NCBI RefSeq assembly: GCF_026250525.1
Contig: NZ_CP111043.1
Span: 930,001-994,000 of the forward strand
Length of the DNA stretch: 64,000 nt
Source of the DNA: Chondrinema litorale
GTDB taxonomy: Bacteria > Bacteroidota > Bacteroidia > Cytophagales > Flammeovirgaceae
Reading direction: 5' to 3'
The notes under the pieces were generated by a model, which saw only the letters and a list, made by a program, of their open reading frames with translations, searched no databases and was not told the DNA's origin. The translations under genes and the position numbers were made by a program. Shown piece by piece: positions 10,031 to 17,837 of the stretch (position 1 is its first letter; each line of letters opens with the position of its first letter).

Positions 10031-10685
10031 TGTCAAACCTAAATTTCAAGTAATTAATTAGACAGCCTTTCTCTTTAAAAATTTTTTCATATCTGGTTTC
10101 AATGCCAAAGTGATCTTCTTTTAAAGATGATTGATCTAAATCAAAAGTATATTCTAAGTCTTTTATCCCATTTCTTTTTATAACTTCTAAAGAATATTCA
10201 AAAAGTGAATAATTATCAGTTTTAAACCTAATTAACGCATTTTCTTTGGATATAGATTTATAAATATCTAAAAAACGTTGACTTGTTAACCTTCTCTTCG
10301 CATCTCTGGTTTTAGGCCTTGGATCAGGATGTACTATCCAAATTTCTTCTACTTCGTTTTCTTCAAAAAACAATTCCAAGTCATGCACCTTGGTTCTAAG
10401 GAAAGCCACATTATCGAGACCATTTTCCTCCGCTACACTTGAACCATACCAAATTCTATCTCCTTTAACATCTATACCGATAAAATTTCTATTGGGAAAT
10501 TCTGCTGCAAGTCCAGTTGTATATTCTCCTCTGCCACAAGCAATTTCGAGTGTAATGCCATTATTATTCTTAAAAACCTTTTCTCTCCACTTTCCTTTTA
10601 TCTCTCTATATACGTCTTTTCCAGGCTCAATTACAATGTCTCTTTCAACAATCTCCTCAAATCTTTTCTTCTTTTGTCTTGCCAT
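10023..10685 (-). CDS. trmB: tRNA (guanine-46-N7)-methyltransferase
   Basis: A 220-residue SAM-dependent enzyme that puts the m7G46 modification into the variable loop of tRNAs. The SAM-binding loop is LEIACGRGEYTTGLA (about 47-61), followed by the acidic end of strand 2 in FIGIDVKGDRIW. The family signature FPDPWPKKRHHKRR appears here as HPDPRPKTRDAKRRL (about 119-133), and the C-terminal FGIETRYEKIF matches the family TxFExK-type tail. Length is normal. It is the first gene of a two-gene unit with the WbqC-family gene. Confidence 0.95.
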   Translation of the reverse strand: MARQKKKRFEEIVERDIVIEPGKDVYREIKGKWREKVFKNNNGITLEIACGRGEYTTGLAAEFPNRNFIGIDVKGDRIWYGSSVAEENGLDNVAFLRTKVHDLELFFEENEVEEIWIVHPDPRPKTRDAKRRLTSQRFLDIYKSISKENALIRFKTDNYSLFEYSLEVIKRNGIKDLEYTFDLDQSSLKEDHFGIETRYEKIFKEKGCLINYLKFRFDNA

Positions 10686-10988
10686 TTATATTTGAATATA
10701 CAATTAAATATTAAAATAAAATCTCAAATATACATGCTGTATTAACAGCCTATGGCATTTTTTTGCATTTATTATTATTGAATTCTACTACAATGCTTTT
10801 TAATAATAACTACATACAGAAACTTCTGTTTAAACAATCTATTTAAGAATGCAAAATCAGAAATATAAATTCAAAGCATATAGCTGAATAAAAAATTTCT
10901 CCATTAAATATTCTTAAATAACTTTGCTGTTTTAAATGATTTAGTACTCTATAAATCAGTTTAATGGAGTTTTAAAAAAGGATTTTGT
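10686..10988. other. Divergent intergenic region between trmB and the GroES-like gene
   Basis: This 303-base gap separates divergently transcribed genes. On the minus strand TATATTTG (10732-10725) is a perfect minus-7 box 40 bases before trmB, but I see no TTG at the right distance. On the plus strand TAACTTTG (10919-10926) could serve the GroES-like gene, again without an obvious upstream TTG. No gene or strong hairpin is seen. Confidence 0.4.
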
Positions 10989-11369
10989 ATGAACATCAAT
11001 AAAAACAGCTTGGATAAACTTATAATCGTAGGAGATAGAGTTCTTATAAAACCAAAATCACATAAAGACCAAACCAAAAGTGGACTTTTCTTACCTCCAG
11101 GAGTTCAAGAAAAAGAAAAGATACAATCTGGTTATATACTAAAAGTAGGACCAGGTTATCCTTTGCCATTACCGGGTGAGAATTATGATGAACCATGGAA
11201 ACCTGTTGATGAAAAAATAAAATACATACCACTTCAAGTACAAGAAGGTGATCTAGCTATTTTTTTACAAAAAAGTGCATTTGAGGTTATGTATAATAAC
11301 GAACGATACTTTATTGTACCTCAACATTCTATTCTAATGATTGAGAGAGATGAAGAACTTTTTAATTGA
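10989..11369 (+). CDS. GroES-like (Cpn10-family) protein, stand-alone
   Basis: A 126-residue protein with the Cpn10 fold signature GDRVLIKP near residue 16, a mobile-loop-like segment (TKSGLFLPPGV, about 30-40) with LFL where GroES has IVL, GYILKVGPGYP, and the closing SILMIE. It is about 30 residues longer than GroES because of an insertion (about 58-80) between the loop and the last strands. No groEL lies beside it, so it is a paralogue and not the housekeeping co-chaperonin; such GroES-family proteins are common in Bacteroidota. Whether it caps GroEL is unknown. It converges on the VanZ-like gene with four bases between the stops. Confidence 0.88.
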   Translation: MNINKNSLDKLIIVGDRVLIKPKSHKDQTKSGLFLPPGVQEKEKIQSGYILKVGPGYPLPLPGENYDEPWKPVDEKIKYIPLQVQEGDLAIFLQKSAFEVMYNNERYFIVPQHSILMIERDEELFN

Positions 11370-11373
11370 TTTT

Positions 11374-11769
11374 TCAATTACTTAACAGGTATTTTTTTAC
11401 GGATAAAGACGATTTTTTGATGATAAACAAATAAAAATTATAACCTAGAAAAGCACCTGTTAAATCTGCCATTGTATCTATTAAATCTCCAGTTCTTCTT
11501 GGTACAAAGAAATACTGAATGAGCTCTGTAATAATGGCTAAAAACAAAATAATTGAGAATAAAACAATGAAAATATTTTTCCTTTTTTGAAAACGAAAAT
11601 CCCTATAAAAAGCAAAACTCAACAAAAAGCTTAATGTACCAAATAAAACTCCATGAACAACTTTATCAAAATGAGGAATATGTCCACCATTACCAGATGG
11701 CTCAAAGAAGAACAATAAATAGATTATTAAAATGAGCCAAAAAAATGCTGGCATATAATTTTTTATCAT
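11374..11769 (-). CDS. VanZ-like membrane protein
   Basis: A 131-residue integral membrane protein with about four hydrophobic helices (near 5-23, 36-55, 66-86 and 104-120). The family pattern is clear: HFDKVVHGVLFGTLSFLLSF in the middle and RTGDLIDTMADLTGAFLG before the last helix. VanZ gives low-level teicoplanin resistance in enterococci, but most homologues, including short Bacteroidota ones, have no assigned function. It is a single gene, convergent with the GroES-like gene. Confidence 0.88.
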   Translation of the reverse strand: MIKNYMPAFFWLILIIYLLFFFEPSGNGGHIPHFDKVVHGVLFGTLSFLLSFAFYRDFRFQKRKNIFIVLFSIILFLAIITELIQYFFVPRRTGDLIDTMADLTGAFLGYNFYLFIIKKSSLSVKKYLLSN

Positions 11770-11836
11770 AAGAATGCTAGTTTTTAAAGTAATTTAAAAG
11801 CCATTTTTCAAATTTAATTTCTCGTAAAAAATATAC

Positions 11837-12469
11837 ATGAAAAAAGTTTTCGTAATCTCTATTTTAACATTACTATTATTCCCTATCCTTTCAAGTAATG
11901 CATTTTCGGCTAAACCTCCTAAAAAAAGCTATGTAGCAAAAGTTTATACAAAATTTGGCACTATCCACTTGCTTTTATATGATGAAACTCCTTTACATAG
12001 AGATAATTTTGTGAAATTAATTAATGAACAATTTTATGATTCAACTACCTTTCATAGAGTTTTAATTGACTTTATGATTCAGGGAGGAGATCCTAATTCA
12101 AAATTAGATGCTGAAGGAAAAATTGGTACTGGTGGCCCAGGCTATACCATTGATGCAGAGATAGTTGATAACTATAAGCACAATAGAGGTAAGCTTGCAG
12201 CAGCAAGATTAGGTGATAAAGTTAATCCTGATAAAAAGTCTAGTGGAAGTCAATTCTATATCGTACAAAGCGACAAAGGCGCACATCATTTAGATGGAGG
12301 TTATACCATATTTGGAACCGTTTTAAAAGGGTTAAATGTAGTAGACGAAATTGCAGAACAACAAGTCGACGGTATAGGAAAACCTAAAAATGATATAAGA
12401 ATGTCTATCACCGTTTCTAAAATAAAAAGAAAGAAGATTACAAAAATTTACGACTTTGCTTTTGATTAA
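11837..12469 (+). CDS. Periplasmic cyclophilin-type peptidyl-prolyl isomerase
   Basis: A 210-residue cyclophilin with a signal peptide (MKKVFVISILTLLLFPIL...NAFSA). The catalytic core is complete: FHRV (the active Arg), FMIQGGDP, a GTGGPGYTIDAE loop, SGSQFYIV and HLDGGYTIFG. It should speed folding of secreted proteins at X-Pro bonds in the periplasm. A basic C-terminal tail (KIKRKKITKIYDF) follows the fold. Its stop lies two bases from the stop of the convergent lipoprotein gene. Confidence 0.95.
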   Translation: MKKVFVISILTLLLFPILSSNAFSAKPPKKSYVAKVYTKFGTIHLLLYDETPLHRDNFVKLINEQFYDSTTFHRVLIDFMIQGGDPNSKLDAEGKIGTGGPGYTIDAEIVDNYKHNRGKLAAARLGDKVNPDKKSSGSQFYIVQSDKGAHHLDGGYTIFGTVLKGLNVVDEIAEQQVDGIGKPKNDIRMSITVSKIKRKKITKIYDFAFD

Positions 12470-12470
12470 A

Positions 12471-13151
12471 TTAAGTTTTTTTGAGTGTTCTTACTGGTCT
12501 GGAATCATTTTTAACTTCTGTTAAATCATAAAAACCAATTGACATAATTGAATAATCCCATTTTTTATTCTTTTGCTCTGCTTTAATGGTCGCAATTCTT
12601 TTCGTCTTTTTATAAGGAAATGATTCCAGACTATGCTTACCATTAATAATACTCTCAAAGTAGACAATTACAAACATCTCATCGCCTTCTTTAATTTGTA
12701 ATGTTTTTATATTCTCAAAACTAACAAAGGTATTATTATCCCTATCTAAAAAAAGATATAAGTCTTTAAGGTATCGACTAACTTTTAAATCTTTTATTCT
12801 AGAGTTCATGTAAAAATCTGGGCTAATATCATCTTCAATAATCACATTAGGATTATTAAAAATATAAGCAGCCTGATCTTGCTGACCACTATAAATACTT
12901 TGCTTTACAAGTATTTCTCGCTCTTCTTTACTTATATCAGTCGCTAGCATTTTGTTTAATAATTGTTCATAAGACACAATTACACTTTCTGCTCCAGCAG
13001 TAACCAGATCATAAGTTTGTTGGTCAATTGCAGAAACTTCTTGCTTTGCCTGATCAATGTTTTCAGAACTATTTATACTTTCTTTGCCACTATCTTCACT
13101 ACACCTGCTAAATAGTAAAATAGTAAAAGTTAAAAAAAATAAATATCTCAT
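12471..13151 (-). CDS. Hypothetical lipoprotein
   Basis: Starting at the ATG at 13151 (MRYLFFLTFTILLFSRC) the protein has 226 residues and a good lipobox with Cys at about 17; the longer frame to 13163 would need a GTG and spoils the signal peptide. The first 60 mature residues are Ser/Glu/Gln-rich and probably helical. The remainder looks like an alpha/beta domain with IYFNNPN-type and KDLYLFLDRDNNTFVSFEN segments. I do not recognise a family. It lies downstream of the LysM protein in a co-directional envelope group. Confidence 0.75.
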   Translation of the reverse strand: MRYLFFLTFTILLFSRCSEDSGKESINSSENIDQAKQEVSAIDQQTYDLVTAGAESVIVSYEQLLNKMLATDISKEEREILVKQSIYSGQQDQAAYIFNNPNVIIEDDISPDFYMNSRIKDLKVSRYLKDLYLFLDRDNNTFVSFENIKTLQIKEGDEMFVIVYFESIINGKHSLESFPYKKTKRIATIKAEQKNKKWDYSIMSIGFYDLTEVKNDSRPVRTLKKT

Positions 13152-13375
13152 TCTTAAAATCACCTAATATATCCAGTTTTAACCTCTATGTATAGAGATG
13201 TTAGTATAATTGGATTAAACTAAAAAATCAAAAATTGGTAATTGTGTATATAATGTAATGGATATTAAAATTAGGATGCTATTAGAAATATAGTTGAATA
13301 ATAAGCTCGGTAGTAAAAAAGTTTATCATTAATTTAATGCTTTAGCATATATTAACCTAATTCAAGTTTGCATAT

Positions 13376-15031
13376 TCAATCAAGATCATCATTTAATTGT
13401 TTTTTCACAATAATTTTTTGACCTTCTTTAAGTTTCGTTCCATATGGTATATTATTCCAGCTTCTTAAAGATGAGACAGATTGATTATATTTTGCGGATA
13501 TTTGATAGATAGTTTCATCCTTTTCCACTTTGTGATACATGCCATCACTTGTGTTTGAAGCTTTTACAAGGTTCTCAGAATTTACACTCTCATTATTACT
13601 ATTAATTGGATCTTTTAATATCTTAGGTTTATCTAGTAAACTATCTAGTTTGATATTCTGAGAAGTTGAATCAACTACAATTTGAGCTGTATCTTTAACT
13701 GACTTGTCAGGGTCAAAACCTTTAACACTTACGATCAAATCCTGCCCAGGATATATAGTGTAATCTGTTAGTTGATTCCACCTAGTTATGTCTTTTATTG
13801 TAGTTCCATACTTGCCAGTTATGCTGTATAATGTCTCTCCTTTTCTTACTGTATGTATTCGTGGATTAACTTCATAACCAGAAACTTTCTTAATTAATAC
13901 ACTATCATTTTCATAAAGCCAAGCTTTACCAGTTAAACTATTCCATTCCATAATATCTTCAGGAACAACTTCGTACACACGACTTAACTTATATACATAC
14001 TCGCCCTTATTTACTTTATGATTCAATGTATTAATCATTGATGGATTTAATATTTCTGAAAGTGGAGCAGAATAATTGATTCTTGTCTTATTAGCTTCAT
14101 CTAGATAAGAATTAATTTGATAATTTGTACTTGGTATCAGGGTATTGTTTGATGTTATCAATGCTTGGTGATCTGATTCCTGAGTACTTTCTAAAAATAT
14201 ATTTTGAGGAGAAGCTTCTTGTCTACCAATCGGATTTTTAACATAAACTCTTGAACCTTCATCAAGTTGATAACTTTTACCTAAATTGTTCCATTTTATG
14301 ATATCAAGTACGGTTACATCATTTTTCCTTGATACATCAAATATATTTTCATTTTTTGAGGCGATATATATGCTCTGATTTTGAGAAGAAGTTTCAATTG
14401 ATGTTTCTTCAAAAGCAGCTACCTTTTTAGAAGGTGTTATCTCATTAATATTTAAGTAAGTCTTCTTCAAGTCTTTCCATGGATCTCCCTCGCTTTCACT
14501 CTGATACTCTGGATAAACTTGTAAAGGCAAGTTTTTTTTCTTTTTTCTTAAATTCAATACCTGCCCAACAACCATTTGTTCAGCATTACCTATCCTATTG
14601 TAGACTAAAATTTTATCCAATTTAACACCATACATCTGTGAGATGTCCCACATAGTTTCTCCAGGTTTAGCAATATGTTGATCTACTAAAGCTTTATTAT
14701 TTTTTTTTCTTAGATAATAAACCGCTCCTGTTTTTAAATTTTCTGAACGAGCAGTTTCTAAATCATTAAATTCTGAAAATTGAAATGGAGTCAATTGCAT
14801 GTAATCAAGAATCACCATTAAATCTTGATCTGGTCGTGCAATAAAGGCAGGGATATTATTGGAATGGACAAAAATAACAGTGTCATTCCCAAATGCCCTT
14901 ACAGACACTTCTGTAATTTGTGGAAATACAACTGAAGTATATTCTTTTGGGTTTGCAGAGGCGAAGTCTACAGAAAAAATAATAGCTCCTATAAAAAGGA
15001 GAGTATAAGATAATTTTCGTATAGTTTCCAT
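13376..15031 (-). CDS. Secreted multi-LysM protein without a catalytic domain
   Basis: A 551-residue exported protein (signal peptide 1-26, ending VDFASA). It carries five clear LysM modules at about residues 118-162, 220-262, 338-381, 393-436 and 500-544, with the typical pattern HxVxKGETxxxIxxxYG...IxxWN...GQxIxV. A sixth, degenerate one is likely at 60-110 (ARPDQDLMVILDYMQLTPF). LysM modules bind GlcNAc chains, so it should bind peptidoglycan in the periplasm. Related Bacteroidota proteins often carry an N-terminal glucosaminidase domain before such repeats, but none is present here. The gene sits among outer-membrane barrel and lipoprotein genes, which suggests a structural or scaffolding envelope role. 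Confidence 0.92.
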   Translation of the reverse strand: METIRKLSYTLLFIGAIIFSVDFASANPKEYTSVVFPQITEVSVRAFGNDTVIFVHSNNIPAFIARPDQDLMVILDYMQLTPFQFSEFNDLETARSENLKTGAVYYLRKKNNKALVDQHIAKPGETMWDISQMYGVKLDKILVYNRIGNAEQMVVGQVLNLRKKKKNLPLQVYPEYQSESEGDPWKDLKKTYLNINEITPSKKVAAFEETSIETSSQNQSIYIASKNENIFDVSRKNDVTVLDIIKWNNLGKSYQLDEGSRVYVKNPIGRQEASPQNIFLESTQESDHQALITSNNTLIPSTNYQINSYLDEANKTRINYSAPLSEILNPSMINTLNHKVNKGEYVYKLSRVYEVVPEDIMEWNSLTGKAWLYENDSVLIKKVSGYEVNPRIHTVRKGETLYSITGKYGTTIKDITRWNQLTDYTIYPGQDLIVSVKGFDPDKSVKDTAQIVVDSTSQNIKLDSLLDKPKILKDPINSNNESVNSENLVKASNTSDGMYHKVEKDETIYQISAKYNQSVSSLRSWNNIPYGTKLKEGQKIIVKKQLNDDLD

Positions 15032-15161
15032 GGCATATCTTCCAGTATTATATCAATATTTACATACGTAAAATTTTAATTACAGATGTAATTATTGATA
15101 AGATAGGAAAATTACCAGAATAATAAAAGCGCTAAACGACGAACAAACACCCAATAAATGG

Positions 15162-15872
15162 CTATTTGACATTTAAATGCTCAGGGCATAGCAGGCTTAT
15201 AAATCGATATGATAATGTAAAATTAAGATAATAGTATGAATCCAAATCAGTTCTTGAGACTCTAGTAATTCTAGGTCCAGAATCATTATCTACTATGAGA
15301 TCCGTATTATCTGAAAAGGTTTTACTTGTTGAGAACTCGGCAGCAATTGTGAATTTATCATTTAAAGCTTTTTTAATTCCAACTCCAAATGGTATAACTG
15401 CATGGATAACACTTGAATTGGGAGGTGGAGCATTTCCAGTTGTTTCGGTGAGAAAATTAGCTGAAATACCTAAGCCAGCAAAAATATAAGGTGTGTAACT
15501 TTGTCTTCTAATATCTTTTCTAAAATCAAAGAAATTATATTCAATTACACTGTTAAGTTCAGTAAGTAAACTTTTAAATCCAAAGTTTCTTTGTTGTAAA
15601 AATGGATCGTTTTGATATTCATCACTACCAGAGATAGCTCCGAGCATTAAACCATTCCTTAAACTAACTGCTTCACTAAAATTAATTCTAAAAAAAATAT
15701 TACCTCCTGGCCGAGTATTTTGCATTTTTACTACAGGAGCAACATCTCCCTTATAGTTAATAGCTCCTACACCAAAACCTATCTCATATTTTTGGGCTAT
15801 ACCATTCCCAATAAATATTATGTTTAATAAACCAAGTATAAGCAGTTGCTTGTATAAGTTTCTCTTTTCCAA
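15162..15872 (-). CDS. DUF6089-type outer-membrane beta-barrel protein
   Basis: An outer-membrane barrel of about 236 residues. There is no ATG near the 5' end: a stop codon lies directly before 15902, and the two possible starts are TTG at 15902 and TTG at 15872. The second gives a standard signal peptide (EKRNLYKQLLILGLLNIIF) cleaved after GIAQ, so I chose it. The mature start YEIGFGVGAINYKGDVAP, then an RINF, LTELNSVIEYNFFDF, TPYIFAGLGIS and IPFGVGIKKALN order matches the DUF6089 family. It is a tandem paralogue of the next gene upstream. Confidence 0.85.
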   Translation of the reverse strand: MEKRNLYKQLLILGLLNIIFIGNGIAQKYEIGFGVGAINYKGDVAPVVKMQNTRPGGNIFFRINFSEAVSLRNGLMLGAISGSDEYQNDPFLQQRNFGFKSLLTELNSVIEYNFFDFRKDIRRQSYTPYIFAGLGISANFLTETTGNAPPPNSSVIHAVIPFGVGIKKALNDKFTIAAEFSTSKTFSDNTDLIVDNDSGPRITRVSRTDLDSYYYLNFTLSYRFISLLCPEHLNVK

Positions 15873-15999
15873 TGTTTCTTCTTTAGATAAAGCTAAATTC
15901 AATTAGTCAACAGGAATTAATCCAAAAAGTTAAATTCATAACTTAATAAACTAATTCCCTTAACAGTAAACTTTTTTCAAAACTAAAAGTAAAATTGCT

Positions 16000-16989
16000 T
16001 TATCTAAACTTTGGGGTTCTGGTTGTTGAAAAAATATAAGATACTTGAAAACCTGTCACTAAATATACATCTTTATCAGGAGAGCCTCTATAATTATTTG
16101 GCATCCCAAAGCCATTTATTGATCTATAAGTTTTACCATCAATAGGACTTACATAATCGACTACCTCGCCTAAAACTTCTGCATCACGAGTTCCTCCAGT
16201 ATACATATCTGTTGTTTCCGCAGATCTATCGTGCAAAGCTCTTGCCAGATCATCTCTGAACTCGGCTGGATCCACATAATTACCGCTTACATCATCTAAA
16301 TAATCTGTAAAAGTAAACCTGTACCCCATTTCAAAAGCTACATCCACTTTTCTCGAAACTCTGTATCTAACCCCTAAACCAACAGGAATTGCTAAACCAA
16401 TTGGAGAATATGGCGTTAACTGATTTTCAGTCTTTAAAGGTCTAAGATCAACCCATTCTGTACCTGAAAACCCTTCTGGACGCATTGCTTGTGGGTTATG
16501 ATAAAATATACCTAAACCTGCTAAAATATATGGGATTGGTTTTTCTGGCCTTCTGTATGATAAACTTGGATTTTTTATCAAGTCATAAATAACTACAGAA
16601 GATAATTCATATAGAGTATTTCTAAAATGTAGATTTCTTCTATATCTGTAATACCCTCCAGTCTCCTCGTCTTCAGGGTCTGCGCTGGCGTAGTCACTAC
16701 CAGCAATTCTTCCCCATGCCGCATTTAACCTAATTGTGACACTCGGAAATATTCTTCTTTGTACAAATAATCCTATTTGAGGGCGAGTAAATTCAATATC
16801 AAAACTGGTGAGCGTGTTCTTAGGTACTATATCACCAAAATAATTTATAGTATTTGTTGATAATCCGACACTCCAGTATCTCTTCTTTTTTGTAAACTTA
16901 CCACTGTATCTTCCTCGTTGGCCAAAAGATAGTTCAGAAAAAGCCAGCAAGAATACTAATACCAGCAATGGGTAAACCGAAAACTTCAT
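16000..16989 (-). CDS. DUF6089-type outer-membrane beta-barrel protein
   Basis: A 329-residue barrel with signal peptide (1-23, ending SFG-QRG). It shares with the downstream paralogue the order GLSTNTINYFGDIVP, LYELSSVVIYDL, IPYILAGLGIFYH and GLAIPVGLGVRYRVSRKVDV, with a long insertion (about 230-300) containing Asp-rich loops before the final strand YIFSTTRTPKFR. Family members are outer-membrane proteins of Bacteroidota; no transport substrate is known. The tandem arrangement suggests a duplication followed by loop divergence. Confidence 0.9.
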   Translation of the reverse strand: MKFSVYPLLVLVFLLAFSELSFGQRGRYSGKFTKKKRYWSVGLSTNTINYFGDIVPKNTLTSFDIEFTRPQIGLFVQRRIFPSVTIRLNAAWGRIAGSDYASADPEDEETGGYYRYRRNLHFRNTLYELSSVVIYDLIKNPSLSYRRPEKPIPYILAGLGIFYHNPQAMRPEGFSGTEWVDLRPLKTENQLTPYSPIGLAIPVGLGVRYRVSRKVDVAFEMGYRFTFTDYLDDVSGNYVDPAEFRDDLARALHDRSAETTDMYTGGTRDAEVLGEVVDYVSPIDGKTYRSINGFGMPNNYRGSPDKDVYLVTGFQVSYIFSTTRTPKFR

Positions 16990-17115
16990 GCGTTAATGTT
17001 ATAAGATACTTTTTTATATTTCATTAGCTTTAAAACAGCAGAATCTCATCCATTAACGAATGGAATTACTTTTATTATCAAATATTTACACCTGATTACA
17101 CTTTAAAATAACAAA

Positions 17116-17673
17116 TTAAAACTGGAAACCCACACGGAAAACCCAAGGGCTATTGTAGATAGAATTCATAGCAGTTGTTGCCGAATAATTTAGATTATAT
17201 AAGACTAATAGGTTAATTCCTCCTCGTTTTCCTATAGGTTGAAAAAGTCCTGCACCTACAAATAATGCATCATACCATTGTCTTGGACTCTCGTCACCAT
17301 AACTAAAACTTAAATTTTCATATTCAACATAGGGATAGACAACCTCTGTAATATCATATCTACCAAAAACCCGGTAACCCAAAATATTAGTTTCGATTGC
17401 AGGATAATAAATCTTATTTTTTAGATACCTATAAGTCCCCCCTACTCCGCCAGAAAGCTTATCTGTAATCTTATATCCAACCAAAGGCGATACATCTACA
17501 TAAGTTATATCACCAAATTGAAAACCCAAATTCCCACCAAAATACAATCTATCGATTAAGGGTATTTTATCAGGATCTTCTTCCTCTTCATTATTTGAAG
17601 ATTGTGCAACAGCACCAAATGATATTAAATATAAAATGGATGAAAAAATTAAAAACTTTCCCGTTTTTTTCAT
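17116..17673 (-). CDS. Small outer-membrane beta-barrel protein
   Basis: A 185-residue exported protein: signal peptide 1-23 (ending GAVAQ), a short acidic stretch, then alternating hydrophobic/polar strands (LYFGGNLGFQFG, VSPLVGYKITDKLSGGVGG, NLLVLYNLNY) and a C-terminal WVFRVGFQF, an outer-membrane barrel end signal for BAM. About eight strands fit. The family is not identified. It lies upstream of the two DUF6089-type genes in the same direction, with a perfect minus-7 box (TAAGTTTG, 17712-17705) but no good upstream TTG. Confidence 0.8.
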   Translation of the reverse strand: MKKTGKFLIFSSILYLISFGAVAQSSNNEEEEDPDKIPLIDRLYFGGNLGFQFGDITYVDVSPLVGYKITDKLSGGVGGTYRYLKNKIYYPAIETNILGYRVFGRYDITEVVYPYVEYENLSFSYGDESPRQWYDALFVGAGLFQPIGKRGGINLLVLYNLNYSATTAMNSIYNSPWVFRVGFQF

Positions 17674-17837
17674 TTTACCTCAATTTTGGAATAAAATAAT
17701 AACACAAACTTACTCTCAACAAAGCAAGTAATTTTTCTGTTCCTCACGCCAATATAATTAATATGATGCTTTTTTGAACAGTTCCCAGCAGAAAGTGCTT
17801 TATTTGTGAAAAAACTATAAATATAATACCATAAACA

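Noticed and set aside
13164..13375. CTCTA-TGTA-TAGAG hairpin in the gap after the LysM gene
   Set aside because: The stem is only five bases and no U-run follows, so no terminator or RNA can be claimed.
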